Origin: Sandaracinaceae bacterium
GTDB taxonomy: Bacteria; Myxococcota_A; Polyangia; Polyangiales; Sandaracinaceae
NCBI GenBank assembly: GCA_020633195.1
Contig: JACKEC010000020.1
Location: forward strand, 186,001-250,000
DNA length: 64,000 bases
Direction: 5' to 3'
The notes beneath the pieces are model-generated. The model made no database searches and was not told where the DNA came from. It saw only the letters and a list, made by a program, of their open reading frames with translations. Shown here piece by piece: positions 32,995 through 41,825 of this stretch; the first letter of the stretch is position 1; each line of letters starts with the position of its first letter. A program made the translations under genes and the position numbers.

Positions 32995-34371
32995 TCAATC
33001 GAGGCCACGCGCCTTCCGCGTCGCGTCGAGCATGCCGACGGTGACGTCGTCGCCCTTCGCCACGCGCTCGTTCCACGTGATGGGGCCAGGCGCCTTGCGC
33101 TTCTCCACCATCGAGATGGTCCCCTCGACGGGGCACACGAGCTGGCAGAGGTTGCAGCCCACGCACTCCTCCTCGTGGACCCACGGGACCCGGGCGCCGG
33201 CGCGCGCGCCGTCCGCGATCGCCGCCACGTCGGGCACGTCGGTGGGGAACGCGACGTAGCCGCGCTGCTTCTTCTCGGCGTCGTCCATCCCCGCGACGTG
33301 GATGCACTGGTGGCTGCCGTCGAGGCAGGCGACCACGCAGAGCTGGCAGCCGATGCAGCTCTTGGGGTCGATGCTCGCGACCACGTGGTAGTTCATGTCG
33401 AGGTCGCCCCACTCCTTGTAGGCGGGGCTCGCCTTGCCGACGAGGTCCATGGCCGAGGCCATGCCCTTCTCGTCGAGGAAGTCGTTCAGGCCCTCGAGCA
33501 TGTCCTCCACGATGCGGTAGCCGTAGTGCATGACCGCGGTGCAGACCTGCACGCTGGTCGAGCCGAGCGCCATGAACTCGGCCGCGTCGCGCCAGTTCGA
33601 GATGCCGCCGATGCCGCTGATCGGCTTGGGGAACACGCGCGCGGTCTGGCCGAGGAGGTGGAGCGCGATCGGCTTCACCGCGGGGCCGCAGTAGCCGCCG
33701 TTGCTCGAGCCGCTGCCGACCACGGGGAGCGGCACCATGCGATCGAGGTCCACGCCCACGATCGACTTCACCGTGTTGATCAGGCTCACCGCGTCCGCGC
33801 CCGCGCGGTACGCCGCCGAGGCGGGCTCCGCGATGTCGCCGACGTTGGGCGTGAGCTTGACGATGACGGGCACGTTCGCCGCCTCCATCACCCAGCCCAC
33901 GATCGCCTCGAGGACCTTCGGCTCGGCGCCGACGGCCGAGCCCATGCCGCGCTCGCACATCCCGTGCGGGCACCCGAAGTTGAGCTCGAGCAGATCGCTG
34001 CCGACGTCCTCGACCTTCTTGATGATCTCCGTCCACTCCTCCTTCGTGTCGACCATCAGCGACGCGATGAGGGTGTGGTTCGGGTACTGCTTCTTCACGT
34101 CGGCCATCTCGCGGAGGTTCACCTCGAGCGGCCGGTCGGTGATGAGCTCGATGTTGTTGAGCCCCATCAGCTTCGTGGAGCCGTAGTCGACGCCGCCGAA
34201 GCGGCTCGACACGTTCACGATCGGGTTGCCCAGCGTCTTCCACACCGCGCCGCCCCAGCCCGCGTCGAACGCGCGCTTGACCTGATCACCGGTGTTCGTC
34301 GGCGGCGCCGACGCGAGCCAGAACGGGTTCGGGCTCTTCACGCCACAGAAGTCGATGCTCAGATCCGCCAT
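32995..34371 (-). CDS. preA: NAD-dependent dihydropyrimidine dehydrogenase, large subunit
   Basis: 458 residues. FMN-binding barrel with the active-site cysteine C134 in NFGCPHGMCERGMG, equivalent to the catalytic Cys of mammalian DPD. The C-terminal part has two [4Fe-4S] motifs, CIGCQLCVVAC and CVGCNLCQLVCP. It reduces uracil and thymine to dihydropyrimidines with electrons from PreT. It is the last gene of the operon running from 39788 down to 32995, and a lipoprotein gene separates it from preT. The ribosome-binding site before ATG 34371 is GAGAGAG. Confidence 0.93.
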   Translation of the reverse strand: MADLSIDFCGVKSPNPFWLASAPPTNTGDQVKRAFDAGWGGAVWKTLGNPIVNVSSRFGGVDYGSTKLMGLNNIELITDRPLEVNLREMADVKKQYPNHTLIASLMVDTKEEWTEIIKKVEDVGSDLLELNFGCPHGMCERGMGSAVGAEPKVLEAIVGWVMEAANVPVIVKLTPNVGDIAEPASAAYRAGADAVSLINTVKSIVGVDLDRMVPLPVVGSGSSNGGYCGPAVKPIALHLLGQTARVFPKPISGIGGISNWRDAAEFMALGSTSVQVCTAVMHYGYRIVEDMLEGLNDFLDEKGMASAMDLVGKASPAYKEWGDLDMNYHVVASIDPKSCIGCQLCVVACLDGSHQCIHVAGMDDAEKKQRGYVAFPTDVPDVAAIADGARAGARVPWVHEEECVGCNLCQLVCPVEGTISMVEKRKAPGPITWNERVAKGDDVTVGMLDATRKARGLD

Positions 34372-34408
34372 CGTGCTCTCTCCGTCTCGGCCCCCACCGG
34401 GACCACCA

Positions 34409-34915
34409 TCAAAGTCCGGCTCTCACGCAGTAGTCGCCCACGATGCCCGCGCCGCCGGTGGTGACGACGTCGGGCACGCACGTCATCGTGCTCGGGCAAG
34501 CGCAGTAGTCGAGGCTGGGGTCCGGACCCCCGCAACGACACGTGCAGAACACACGATCCGCGATCTCCATCGGGTCGGCGCAGTCGGCCCCCGCGCACCC
34601 CGGGCTCGGATCGCCGTCGAGCTGATAGACCATGCAGGTCCCGCCGCAGGACGGGGAGACCTCGAGGTAGATCTCCCGGGTGTCGAAGCCGCCCATCGGC
34701 ACGCTCGACACCACGCAGGCCTCGCCCGTGGGAGTCAGCGCCGCGTCGGTCGCCGCGCCGTCGGTCGCCGTCCCCGCGTCGGTCCCGCCCGCGTCGACCG
34801 CGGCCGCCGCGTCGAGCCCGGCGCCCGCGTCCTCGGGCGACGCGTCGTCGCACGCCGCGAGGACGAACGGCACCAGGGCCAGCCCGACGACCGGGAGCTC
34901 GGCGAGGCGCGACAT
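34409..34915 (-). CDS. Small Cys-rich lipoprotein within pyrimidine operon
   Basis: 168 residues. Lipobox VLAAC (Cys22) and then a DAG/AAT-rich linker of about 40 residues lead into a cysteine-rich C-terminal domain of about 100 residues with 12 or so cysteines (SCGGTCMV, CTCRCGG, YCACPSTMTC). Its ATG overlaps the stop of preT (TGATG), so it is translated with the operon, and it ends 37 bases before preA. It is not a known part of pyrimidine degradation. It could be a periplasmic accessory or an unrelated gene that moved in. No homologue recognised. Confidence 0.8.
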   Translation of the reverse strand: MSRLAELPVVGLALVPFVLAACDDASPEDAGAGLDAAAAVDAGGTDAGTATDGAATDAALTPTGEACVVSSVPMGGFDTREIYLEVSPSCGGTCMVYQLDGDPSPGCAGADCADPMEIADRVFCTCRCGGPDPSLDYCACPSTMTCVPDVVTTGGAGIVGDYCVRAGL

Positions 34916-36207
34916 CAGGCGCCCGAGAGGCTCGCCGTGATCGCGCGGGCCGCGAGCTTCCCGTGCTGCGCCGCGTTGACCACTTCTTTTCCACCGTTGA
35001 CGCAGTCGCCGCCGGCGTAGACCTTGGCGTTGCCGGTGCGGTTGGTGGCCTCGTCGACCACCACGCGGCCCTTGTCGTCGAGCGCGACGCCCTCGAACGC
35101 CGCCGCGAGCGCGGTGAGGCGGCTCTGACCGACGGCCACCGCGATCAGGTCGCAGGCCAGCGTCTCCTCGCCGTCTGCGTCGGTCTTCGCGACGCGCAGC
35201 CCCGTGATCGCCCCGCCGTCGCGGACGGCCGCGACGGGCTGGCGGTTCTCGACGAGGCGGACCCCGTCCTTGCGGGCGCCGACCATCTCGTGGTGGTAGC
35301 CGCTCATCACCGCCTCGGTGCGGCGGTAGACCATCGCGACGTCGGGCACGCCGAGCTGCGCGAGCTCGCGCGCGACGTCGATCGCGGTGTTGCCGCCGCC
35401 GACCACGAGCGCGGTGTGGACGCCGTCGAGCGACGTGGTCGGGTCGAGCTTGAGCCGCTCGATGTACTCCGTCGCGCCGACCACGCCCGGGCCCTCGAGG
35501 CCCAGGAAGCTGTCCGGCCCGAGGCCGATGCCGACGAACACCGCGTCGAAGTCGTCGAGGAGCGCGCGCGCAGCCGCCTCGTCGATCTCCACGCCGGTCT
35601 TCACCTCGATGTCCCCGAGATCGAGGATCATCTGCACCTCGCGCAAGGCGTCTTGTGCGTGGAGCTTGTAGGGGGCGACGCCCGTCGTGTTGAGCCCGCC
35701 CGCGTAGGCGCGCTTCTCGAAGATCGTCACCGAGTGCCCGTCGAGCGCGAGGTGACCCGCCGCCGCGAGCGACGCGGGGCCCGCGCCGATGCAGGCGATC
35801 TTCTTGCCGGTCGGCGCCTTGCGGGTGCGCTTCAGGAGGTCCGCGTCCCGCGCGAGCGCGGACTCGGTCGCGTAGCGCTGCAACCGCCCGATCTCGATCG
35901 GCGGGCGGCCCCACTGGTTGTAGACGCAGCTCCCGGCGCAGAGCACCTCGACGGGGCACACGCGCGCGCAGGAGTAGCCGAGGAGGTTGCTCTCGAAGAT
36001 CGTGCGGGCGCTGCCCTTGACGTTGTCCGTCGCGATCTTGTGGATGAAGGTCGGGATGTCGATCGACGTCGGGCACGCCTGAACGCACGGGGCGTCGGCG
36101 CAGTAGATGCACCGGTTCGCCTCGGTCATCGCCTCGCCGCGCGTGTAGAGCGGCGCCTTGTCCTTCAATTGCGTCTCGAGCCGGCCCTCCGGCAGCGTCG
36201 TGCTCAT
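34915..36207 (-). CDS. preT: NAD(P)-dependent dihydropyrimidine dehydrogenase, small subunit
   Basis: 430 residues, related to the GltD beta subunit of glutamate synthase. The N-terminal region has cysteine clusters CIYCADAPCVQACP and CARVCPVEVLCAGSC for iron-sulfur binding. The FAD site is GAGPASLAAAG and the NAD(P) site GGGNTAIDVAREL, and CVNGGKEVVNAAQHG ends with the FAD family signature. It feeds electrons from NADH or NADPH to PreA. ATG 36205-36207 overlaps the preceding aminotransferase stop by four bases. Its own stop overlaps the lipoprotein start. Confidence 0.93.
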   Translation of the reverse strand: MSTTLPEGRLETQLKDKAPLYTRGEAMTEANRCIYCADAPCVQACPTSIDIPTFIHKIATDNVKGSARTIFESNLLGYSCARVCPVEVLCAGSCVYNQWGRPPIEIGRLQRYATESALARDADLLKRTRKAPTGKKIACIGAGPASLAAAGHLALDGHSVTIFEKRAYAGGLNTTGVAPYKLHAQDALREVQMILDLGDIEVKTGVEIDEAAARALLDDFDAVFVGIGLGPDSFLGLEGPGVVGATEYIERLKLDPTTSLDGVHTALVVGGGNTAIDVARELAQLGVPDVAMVYRRTEAVMSGYHHEMVGARKDGVRLVENRQPVAAVRDGGAITGLRVAKTDADGEETLACDLIAVAVGQSRLTALAAAFEGVALDDKGRVVVDEATNRTGNAKVYAGGDCVNGGKEVVNAAQHGKLAARAITASLSGA

Positions 36208-37505
36208 CCTGCCCCCATCGCGGCGAAGCTCTCGCCGAGGATCTTCAGCCCGTCCTTCAGCTCGTCCTCGCCGATGTTCAGCGCGGGCGCGATCCGGATG
36301 GTGTTGCCCCAGAGCCCGCCCTTGCCGATCAGCAGGCCGCGCTCCTTCGTCGCCTCGAACAGCGCCACCGTCGCGGCGGGGTTCGGGGTGCGGTCGCCCG
36401 CCTCCTCGTCCTTCACGAGCTCGAGCGCCTGCATCAGGCCCATGCCCCGCACGTCCCCGATGGTGCGCGGGTGCTTCTTCTGCAGCGCCTCGAGCCCGTC
36501 GCGCAGGATCGCGCCCATCGCCTCGGCGTTGGCCACGAGGCCGTCGCGCTCGATGACGTCGAGGACGGTGATCGCCGCGGTGCAGCTGATCGGGTTGCCG
36601 CCGAAGGTGCTGATCGAGCCCTTCTTCAGCGAGTCCGCGATCTCGGGCGTCGCCACGCACGCCGCGAGCGGGAACCCGTTCGCGATGCCCTTGGCCATCG
36701 TCATGATCTCGGGCTCGACCCCGTACTGCTCGATGCCCCACATCTTGCCCGTGCGGCCGAACCCGGTCTGCACCTCGTCGGCGATCATCACGCCGCCGTA
36801 CTTGCGCACGATCTCGGCGGCGATCTCGAAGTACTCCTTGGGCGGCGTCACGAAGCCGCCGACGCCCTGGATGGGCTCGGCGAGCATCCCCGCGATGCGG
36901 CCCATCGTCGTGGTCTGGATCAGCTCGTCCAGATCCTTTGCGCACTGCACGCCGCAGCTCGGGTACTCGAGCTTGAAGGGGCAGCGGTAGCAGTACGGCG
37001 ACGCGGCGTGCTTGATCGCCGCGACCTGCGTCGGGATCGCGCGGTAGGTGTTGTGCGCGGTGAGGCTCTGCGCGAGGAGCGAGCGGCCCGAGTAGCCGTG
37101 CCGCAGGGCCACCAGCTCGCTGTTGCCCGTCGACACCTGCGCCATCATCACCGCGGTCTCGTCGGCCTCCGTGCCCGACGCGGTGAAGAAGCACTTCTGG
37201 AGGTTGCCCGGGGTGGCCTTCGCGAGCTTCTCGGCGAGCTCCACGATCGGCAGCGTCGGGTACAGCGTGCTCACGTGCTGGAGGCGCTGGATCTGGGCGA
37301 TGACCGCCGCGTTGACCTCCTCGTTGCTGTGCCCGATGGACACGGTGAGGATGCCCCCGAAGAAGTCGAGGTACTCGTTCCCGTCGAGGTCGGTGAGGCG
37401 CGTGCCCTTGCCGTCCGTCAGGACCGTCGGCTCCTCGTAGAAGTTGCCGACCGAGGGGAAGAGGTACTCGGCGTGCTTCTTTCGAACTTCGTCGCTCGTC
37501 GTCAT
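36204..37505 (-). CDS. Class III aminotransferase (AGXT2-like, beta-alanine/BAIBA)
   Basis: 433 residues. PLP enzyme with the Asp contact IADEVQTGFGRTG and the lysine in MTMAKGIANGFPLAA. The HGYSGRSLLAQSLTAHNTYR region and YCYRCPFKLEYPSC insertion fit the AGXT2/3-aminoisobutyrate transaminase group. In this operon it would convert beta-alanine or 3-aminoisobutyrate to malonate or methylmalonate semialdehyde with pyruvate as acceptor. Translation is coupled to dihydropyrimidinase upstream and preT downstream (four-base overlaps). MmsA, 5 kb away, would take the product on. Confidence 0.9.
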   Translation of the reverse strand: MTTSDEVRKKHAEYLFPSVGNFYEEPTVLTDGKGTRLTDLDGNEYLDFFGGILTVSIGHSNEEVNAAVIAQIQRLQHVSTLYPTLPIVELAEKLAKATPGNLQKCFFTASGTEADETAVMMAQVSTGNSELVALRHGYSGRSLLAQSLTAHNTYRAIPTQVAAIKHAASPYCYRCPFKLEYPSCGVQCAKDLDELIQTTTMGRIAGMLAEPIQGVGGFVTPPKEYFEIAAEIVRKYGGVMIADEVQTGFGRTGKMWGIEQYGVEPEIMTMAKGIANGFPLAACVATPEIADSLKKGSISTFGGNPISCTAAITVLDVIERDGLVANAEAMGAILRDGLEALQKKHPRTIGDVRGMGLMQALELVKDEEAGDRTPNPAATVALFEATKERGLLIGKGGLWGNTIRIAPALNIGEDELKDGLKILGESFAAMGAG

Positions 37506-38896
37506 CGAAGGAGCTCTCCTGCGCCTGCGCGCTTGATGAATTGACCGCCACCCTTGGTCTGCACGGACCCGTCCTTCACGATCACCCGGCCGCGGCTGAG
37601 CACCGTCTCGCTCCAGCCCTGGACCTCGCGCCCCTCGTACGCCGAGTAGTCGACGTTCATGTGGTGCGTGCGCTCGTCGTCGATGCTGATCGTGCGCTTC
37701 TTGTTGGGATCGAAGACCACGATGTCCGCGTCGGAGCCGACCGCGATCGTGCCCTTCTTGGGGAACAGGCCGAACGCCTTGGCCGCCGCGGTGCTCGTCA
37801 GCTCGACGTAGCGGTTGAGGCCGATGCGCCCCTTCACGACGCCCTCGTCGTAGATGACGCTCATCCGGTTCTCGATGCCCGGCGCGCCGTTCGGGATCTT
37901 GGTGAAGCTCTCCCGGCCCAGCTCCTTCTGGCCCTTGAAGCAGAAGGGGCAGTGGTCGGTCCCGATCGTCTCGAGGTCGCGGAACTTGAGGCCCTGCCAG
38001 AGCGAGTCCTGGTTCCACTTCTCGCGGAGCGCGGGGGTCATCACCCACTTCGACCCCTCGAAGTCGGGCCGGTCGTACCAGCTCTGGTCGAGCAAGAGGT
38101 ATTGCGGGCAGGTCTCGGCCACGACGTCGACGCCGCGGGCGCGGCCGCGCTTCACCTCCTCGAGCGCGTCGTGGCAGCTCAGGTGGACGATGTAGAGGGG
38201 GACCTTGGCCACCTCGGCGATCGCGATCGCGCGGTAGACGCCCTCGGCCTCCATCCGCGTCGGCCGGGTCAGCGCGTGGTACTTGGGCTCGATCTTCCCG
38301 TCGGCGACCGCCTCGCGGACGATCTCGTCGATGACGATCCCGTTCTCCGCGTGCATGCAGATGCGGGTGCCGTTGTCGCCGGCCTGGCGGAACGCGCGGT
38401 AGAGCGTGCCGTCGTCGACGTAGAGCACGCCGGGGTAGGCCATGAAGAGCTTGTAGGAGGTCACCCCCGCGTCGCGCAGCTTCACCATCTCGGGCAGGCG
38501 CTCGACCGCCATGTCCGTGATGATCATGTGGAAGCCGTAGTCGATCGTGGCCTTCCCCTCGGCCTTCGCGTGCCAGGTGTCGAGGCCCTTCAGCGTCGAC
38601 TCGCCCTTGGACTGGATCGCGAAGTCCACGATGCACGTCGTGCCGCCGTGCGCCGCCGCGAGGGTCCCCGTCTCGAAGTCGTCGGCGCTCGTGGTGCCGC
38701 CGAACGGCATGTCGAGGTGGGTGTGCGGATCGATCCCGCCGGGGATGACGAGGCGGTCCGTCGCGTCGATGACCGTGTCGGCCTCGACCGCGAGGTCCTT
38801 GCCGATCTGCGCGACGGTCTCTCCGTCGATGAAGACGTCGGCGAAGTAGTCGTCGACGGCGGTGACGATCCGGCCGTTCTTGATGAGGACGCTCAT
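37502..38896 (-). CDS. Dihydropyrimidinase / D-hydantoinase
   Basis: 464 residues of the amidohydrolase family. Metal-binding residues are complete: H58 and H60 in DPHTH, the carbamylated lysine K149 in TSYKLFMAY, H182 in MHAENG, H238 in VHLSC and D314 in GTDHCPF. It opens dihydrouracil and dihydrothymine to N-carbamoyl-beta-amino acids. It lies 13 bases after the beta-ureidopropionase stop with the AGAGGAGA ribosome-binding site, and overlaps the aminotransferase by four bases. It should be active on the products of PreTA. Confidence 0.94.
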   Translation of the reverse strand: MSVLIKNGRIVTAVDDYFADVFIDGETVAQIGKDLAVEADTVIDATDRLVIPGGIDPHTHLDMPFGGTTSADDFETGTLAAAHGGTTCIVDFAIQSKGESTLKGLDTWHAKAEGKATIDYGFHMIITDMAVERLPEMVKLRDAGVTSYKLFMAYPGVLYVDDGTLYRAFRQAGDNGTRICMHAENGIVIDEIVREAVADGKIEPKYHALTRPTRMEAEGVYRAIAIAEVAKVPLYIVHLSCHDALEEVKRGRARGVDVVAETCPQYLLLDQSWYDRPDFEGSKWVMTPALREKWNQDSLWQGLKFRDLETIGTDHCPFCFKGQKELGRESFTKIPNGAPGIENRMSVIYDEGVVKGRIGLNRYVELTSTAAAKAFGLFPKKGTIAVGSDADIVVFDPNKKRTISIDDERTHHMNVDYSAYEGREVQGWSETVLSRGRVIVKDGSVQTKGGGQFIKRAGAGELLR

Positions 38897-38909
38897 CGTT
38901 GTCTCCTCT

Positions 38910-39788
38910 TCAGGGCAGCTGCTCGATCATGTCGCCGTAGGTGTCCGGCCGACGGTCTCTGTAGAACTGCCAGGTGCGCCGGACCTCCTCGATGAGGTCC
39001 AGGTCCATCTCGGCGGTGATCACCTCGTCCTTGTCGCGCGAGCCCTCCGCGAGGAACTTCCCGCGCGGGTTGACGAAGTAGCTCTGCCCGTAGAACTCGC
39101 CGATGTTCCACGGCGCCTCGGTGCCGACCCGGTTGATCGCGCCGAGGAAGTAGCCGTTGGCGACGGCGTGCGCGGGCTGCTCGAGCTTCCAGAGGTACTC
39201 GCTGAGCCCGGCGACGGTCGCGCTCGGGTTGAAGACGATCTCGGCGCCGTGCAGGCCGAGCAGGCGCGCGCCCTCCGGGAAGTGGCGGTCGTAGCAGATG
39301 TAGACGCCGATCGTGGCGTACTGCGTCTCGAACACGGGGTAGCCGAGGTTGCCCGGCTTGAAGAAGTACTTCTCCCAGAACCCGTTGGTGTGGGGGATGT
39401 GGTTCTTCCTGTAGGTGCCGAGGAAGCTGCCGTCCGCGTCGAACACGGCGGCGCTGTTGTAGTAGACGCCGGCGACCTTCGCGCGCTCGTAGATCGGCAC
39501 GACGATGACCATCGAGTGCTTCTTGGCGAGCTCGGACATCACCTGGCACGTCGGCCCATCGGGGATCGACTCGGCGATGTCGCACCACTTCGGATCCTGG
39601 CTCGGACAGAAGTACGGCCCGTTGAAGATCTCCTGCAGGCAGAGGACCTGGACGCCCTTCTTCGCGGCCTCCTCGATCAGCGGGATGTGCTTCGCGAGCA
39701 TCGCGTCGGCGATCTGCGGGACCGTCGCGTTCTCGTCGTTGATCGGGTTGGCGCACTGGATCAGTCCGCCGACGACGTTGCGTGCCAT
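38910..39788 (-). CDS. Beta-ureidopropionase (nitrilase-superfamily N-carbamoyl-beta-alanine amidohydrolase)
   Basis: 292 residues of the carbon-nitrogen hydrolase family. The catalytic Glu-Lys-Cys triad is E53 in LQEIF, K128 in YRKNHIP and C165 in VYICYDRHFP. The family's NPSATVAGLSEYLWKLEQPAHAVANG and RRPDTYGDM ends match beta-ureidopropionases and N-carbamoylputrescine amidases; operon context favours the former. It releases beta-alanine, ammonia and CO2. As the first gene of the operon its ATG 39788 has a strong ribosome-binding site (RC of CTCTCCTCCCC, 39793-39803). Confidence 0.92.
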   Translation of the reverse strand: MARNVVGGLIQCANPINDENATVPQIADAMLAKHIPLIEEAAKKGVQVLCLQEIFNGPYFCPSQDPKWCDIAESIPDGPTCQVMSELAKKHSMVIVVPIYERAKVAGVYYNSAAVFDADGSFLGTYRKNHIPHTNGFWEKYFFKPGNLGYPVFETQYATIGVYICYDRHFPEGARLLGLHGAEIVFNPSATVAGLSEYLWKLEQPAHAVANGYFLGAINRVGTEAPWNIGEFYGQSYFVNPRGKFLAEGSRDKDEVITAEMDLDLIEEVRRTWQFYRDRRPDTYGDMIEQLP

Positions 39789-39922
39789 CTGCCTCTCCTC
39801 CCCGTTCCGCGTGCTGCGGCAGGACCGACACGAGTATCAGAGGCGAGCAATTGCCTCAAGCGCTTCACTCGGGCGGCCGCTTCGTCGGCTCCGGGGGGCG
39901 ACGCGGGCTCCGGTCCTGGCGC

Positions 39923-39941
39923 ACGGCGCCTCCGGCGCCGT
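39923..39941. terminator. Perfect GC hairpin upstream of the pyrimidine operon
   Basis: ACGGCGCC (39923-39930), a three-base TCC loop, and GGCGCCGT (39934-39941). It is near the start of the operon on the opposite side from any gene end, so it may be part of the repeat region rather than a terminator. Confidence 0.4.
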
Positions 39942-40071
39942 TTGACGCGCCCGGACCGAAGCCCACGCCGCCCCCCGGATCCATGAGACGGGGCCGCCTC
40001 TCGTTCTTCGGGATGGGGCGGGATGGACGACGGCGAAAGCGCGATGAAGTCACAACGAACGACGGCCCATG

Positions 40072-40524
40072 GCGACGGCCCATGGGGGCCCATGGGGACG
40101 CTCTTCGTCAGTTTCGTCATTTCTCGAACGACGAGCGACGTCCCGCATCGCCGGGATCCGCGACCCCGGCCGGGACGCGCATCGGTAGACTGGTGCGGTG
40201 GGGAAGACGAACGGCTCGAGTTCGGCCTCGCCGCGATCGAGATGCTCCCGGCGCCGGGCGACGCGTGGGCGGGCTTGGTGGCCACCTACGGCGATCGGAG
40301 CGCCGACGTCGTGCGCTTCCAGCTCGAAGCGCTCTTCGAGGCGGTCCCAGACGACACGAGCGAGTGTCGGAACCAGCGCGCGGCGAATGAAGAAGATGAA
40401 GAAGATCGTCCTCACGGAGCATGGCGCTCATGGCGCTGGAGTCGATCGGTCCGAAGTGACGAAAATGACGAAGAGCGTCCCCATGGCCCCCCATGGCCAC
40501 GAAGAGCGTCCCCATGGCCGTCGC
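40072..40524. repeat. Inverted repeat flanking about 330 bases
   Basis: The left arm (40072-40123) is the reverse complement of the right arm (40453-40524) with few mismatches; the right arm carries an extra internal copy. The shared 19-mer ACGAAGAGCGTCCCCATGG occurs inverted at 40090-40108 and directly at 40468-40486 and 40499-40517. CCCATGG repeats three more times around the left arm. No transposase lies inside. Confidence 0.75.
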
Positions 40525-40546
40525 GTCAGCGCCATGATCTCGATGG

Positions 40547-41707
40547 CTACCAGCCGAGCTGGTCGCGGAGCGCGGCGACGAGGTCCTCGGCGAGCAGGGC
40601 CTGGGTCTCGTCGCCGGGGTGGTAGTCGCAGCCCCAGTCGGCGAAGCCGGTGAGGTCGACCCACGCGACACGCGCGTCGCCGGCTGAATTGCGCATCGCG
40701 ATCGCGCTCTCGACGAAGCCGCGCGCGGTGGTGCCGTCGGCGCCGCCGAGCGGGGGGCCGATGGTGCAGAGGATCAGCGCGTCCGGGTGGCGCGCGCGGA
40801 CCTGCTCGAGGAGGCCGACGTAGGCGGGGACGAACTGCCCCTCGGTGGGGTCGCCGTCGGTGCTGAAGTCGTTGGTGCCGAGGTTGACGAGCACGGCGTC
40901 GGCCGCGCGGATGACGCCGGTCGAGCCGGCCTCGTCGGCGATGACGCGGTCGTAGAGCTCGGGCATCGGCTCCCACGTGTCCGTGTCGTAGTTGAAGATC
41001 ACGCCCTTGCCCGACCACGCGACGGTGCTGAGCTCGGCGCCGAGGGCTCGCGCCGCGACGGATGGGTAGGCGAGGAAGTGGTTCTCGGTGGCCGCGCTGA
41101 AGCTGCAGAACTGGTCGGCGCCGTCGACGCCGTAGCCCGCGCTGATCGAGTCGCCCACCACCTCGAGGAGATGCGCCGGCGGCGGCACCGCGAGGAGCTC
41201 GCCGTCGACGTCGACGCTGGTGATCACGGTCGCGCCGAACGATCCCTCGGTGCGCCGGTAGAGCTCGACCGTGTGCTCGCCGTCCGCGAGCCCCGTCGCG
41301 AGCTCGTAGGTCCCCGACGCGCCGCTCACCGCCAGCGTCGGCTGCACCGCGCCGTCGACGATCACCGTGAAGAAGCGCCCCGCCCCGTTCATCGTCACCC
41401 GCGCCCCGGTCCCGCGGAAGCGCACGACGAGCCCGCTCCCCGACCACGACATCCGCACCGCCGACGGGTCCGAGGCGTCGTGCCGCCCCACGTAGCGAAC
41501 CCCCGGCGCGGTCATCGGCCCCGCGTCCCGACCGCCCGCGTCGACCGCGACGGGCCCCGCGTCGACCCCGCTCCCCGCGTCGACCCCGCTCCCCGCGTCG
41601 CGCGAGCCTCCGGCGTCGACCCCGACCCCGGAGTCGACGGGACCGACGTCCTCGTCGCACGCGACCAAGAGGAGCGAGAGGACCACGAGAAGCAGAGGCG
41701 ATCGCAT
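40547..41707 (-). CDS. SGNH/GDSL-type esterase lipoprotein (CE2-like)
   Basis: 386 residues. Lipobox LLLVAC (Cys17) and a DAGSGVDAG linker precede an N-terminal jelly-roll-like domain (about 70-175; VRYVGRHDASDPSAVRMSWSG) and then an SGNH hydrolase: S187 in VVGDSISAGYG, the NLGTNDF block and the catalytic D/H in DYHPGDE. This two-domain order is that of carbohydrate esterase family 2, which deacetylates plant polysaccharides. It is probably anchored at the cell surface. The TAAGCT box six bases upstream suggests a leaderless start. Confidence 0.88.
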   Translation of the reverse strand: MRSPLLLVVLSLLLVACDEDVGPVDSGVGVDAGGSRDAGSGVDAGSGVDAGPVAVDAGGRDAGPMTAPGVRYVGRHDASDPSAVRMSWSGSGLVVRFRGTGARVTMNGAGRFFTVIVDGAVQPTLAVSGASGTYELATGLADGEHTVELYRRTEGSFGATVITSVDVDGELLAVPPPAHLLEVVGDSISAGYGVDGADQFCSFSAATENHFLAYPSVAARALGAELSTVAWSGKGVIFNYDTDTWEPMPELYDRVIADEAGSTGVIRAADAVLVNLGTNDFSTDGDPTEGQFVPAYVGLLEQVRARHPDALILCTIGPPLGGADGTTARGFVESAIAMRNSAGDARVAWVDLTGFADWGCDYHPGDETQALLAEDLVAALRDQLGW

Positions 41708-41713
41708 CTGCGC

Positions 41714-41719
41714 AGCTTA
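41714..41719 (-). promoter_or_regulatory. Candidate -10 box of CE2-like esterase gene
   Basis: On the minus strand TAAGCT lies six bases before the ATG at 41705-41707 with no Shine-Dalgarno sequence. Confidence 0.45.
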
Positions 41720-41813
41720 GGCCCAGAGGGAGGCGAGCGTCCTCTCCGTCGCGCCTCTGCGACGCCTCTTGGTCGAAGGGTTCCGCTCCGTTTCGGTGGA
41801 CGTCATCACGGCC

Positions 41814-41819
41814 TAGACT
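41814..41819 (+). promoter_or_regulatory. Candidate -10 box of PflX-like gene
   Basis: TAGACT lies six bases before ATG 41826; no ribosome-binding site is present. Same layout as the divergent esterase gene's promoter. Confidence 0.45.
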
Positions 41820-41825
41820 CGACCC

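Larger units (their letters stand above)
39789..40546. other. Gene-poor 758-base stretch with repeats
   Basis: No gene I can support. It holds a perfect hairpin (39923-39941), a pair of inverted CCATGG-rich arms (40072-40123 and 40453-40524), and a coding-like stretch at about 40209-40380 on the plus strand (LEFGLAAIEMLP through VVRFQLEALF) with the codon bias of real genes but no start codon other than an internal ATG or one far upstream. This stretch may be a gene remnant. Direct and inverted copies of ACGAAGAGCGTCCCCATGG suggest a mobile or dispersed repeat. Confidence 0.6.

Noticed and set aside
40023..40625. 200-residue frame through the repeat region as a real gene
   Set aside because: Its first third is the inverted repeat and its last third is antisense to the esterase gene. 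Only a central 55-60 residues look coding, so I treat it as a possible remnant.
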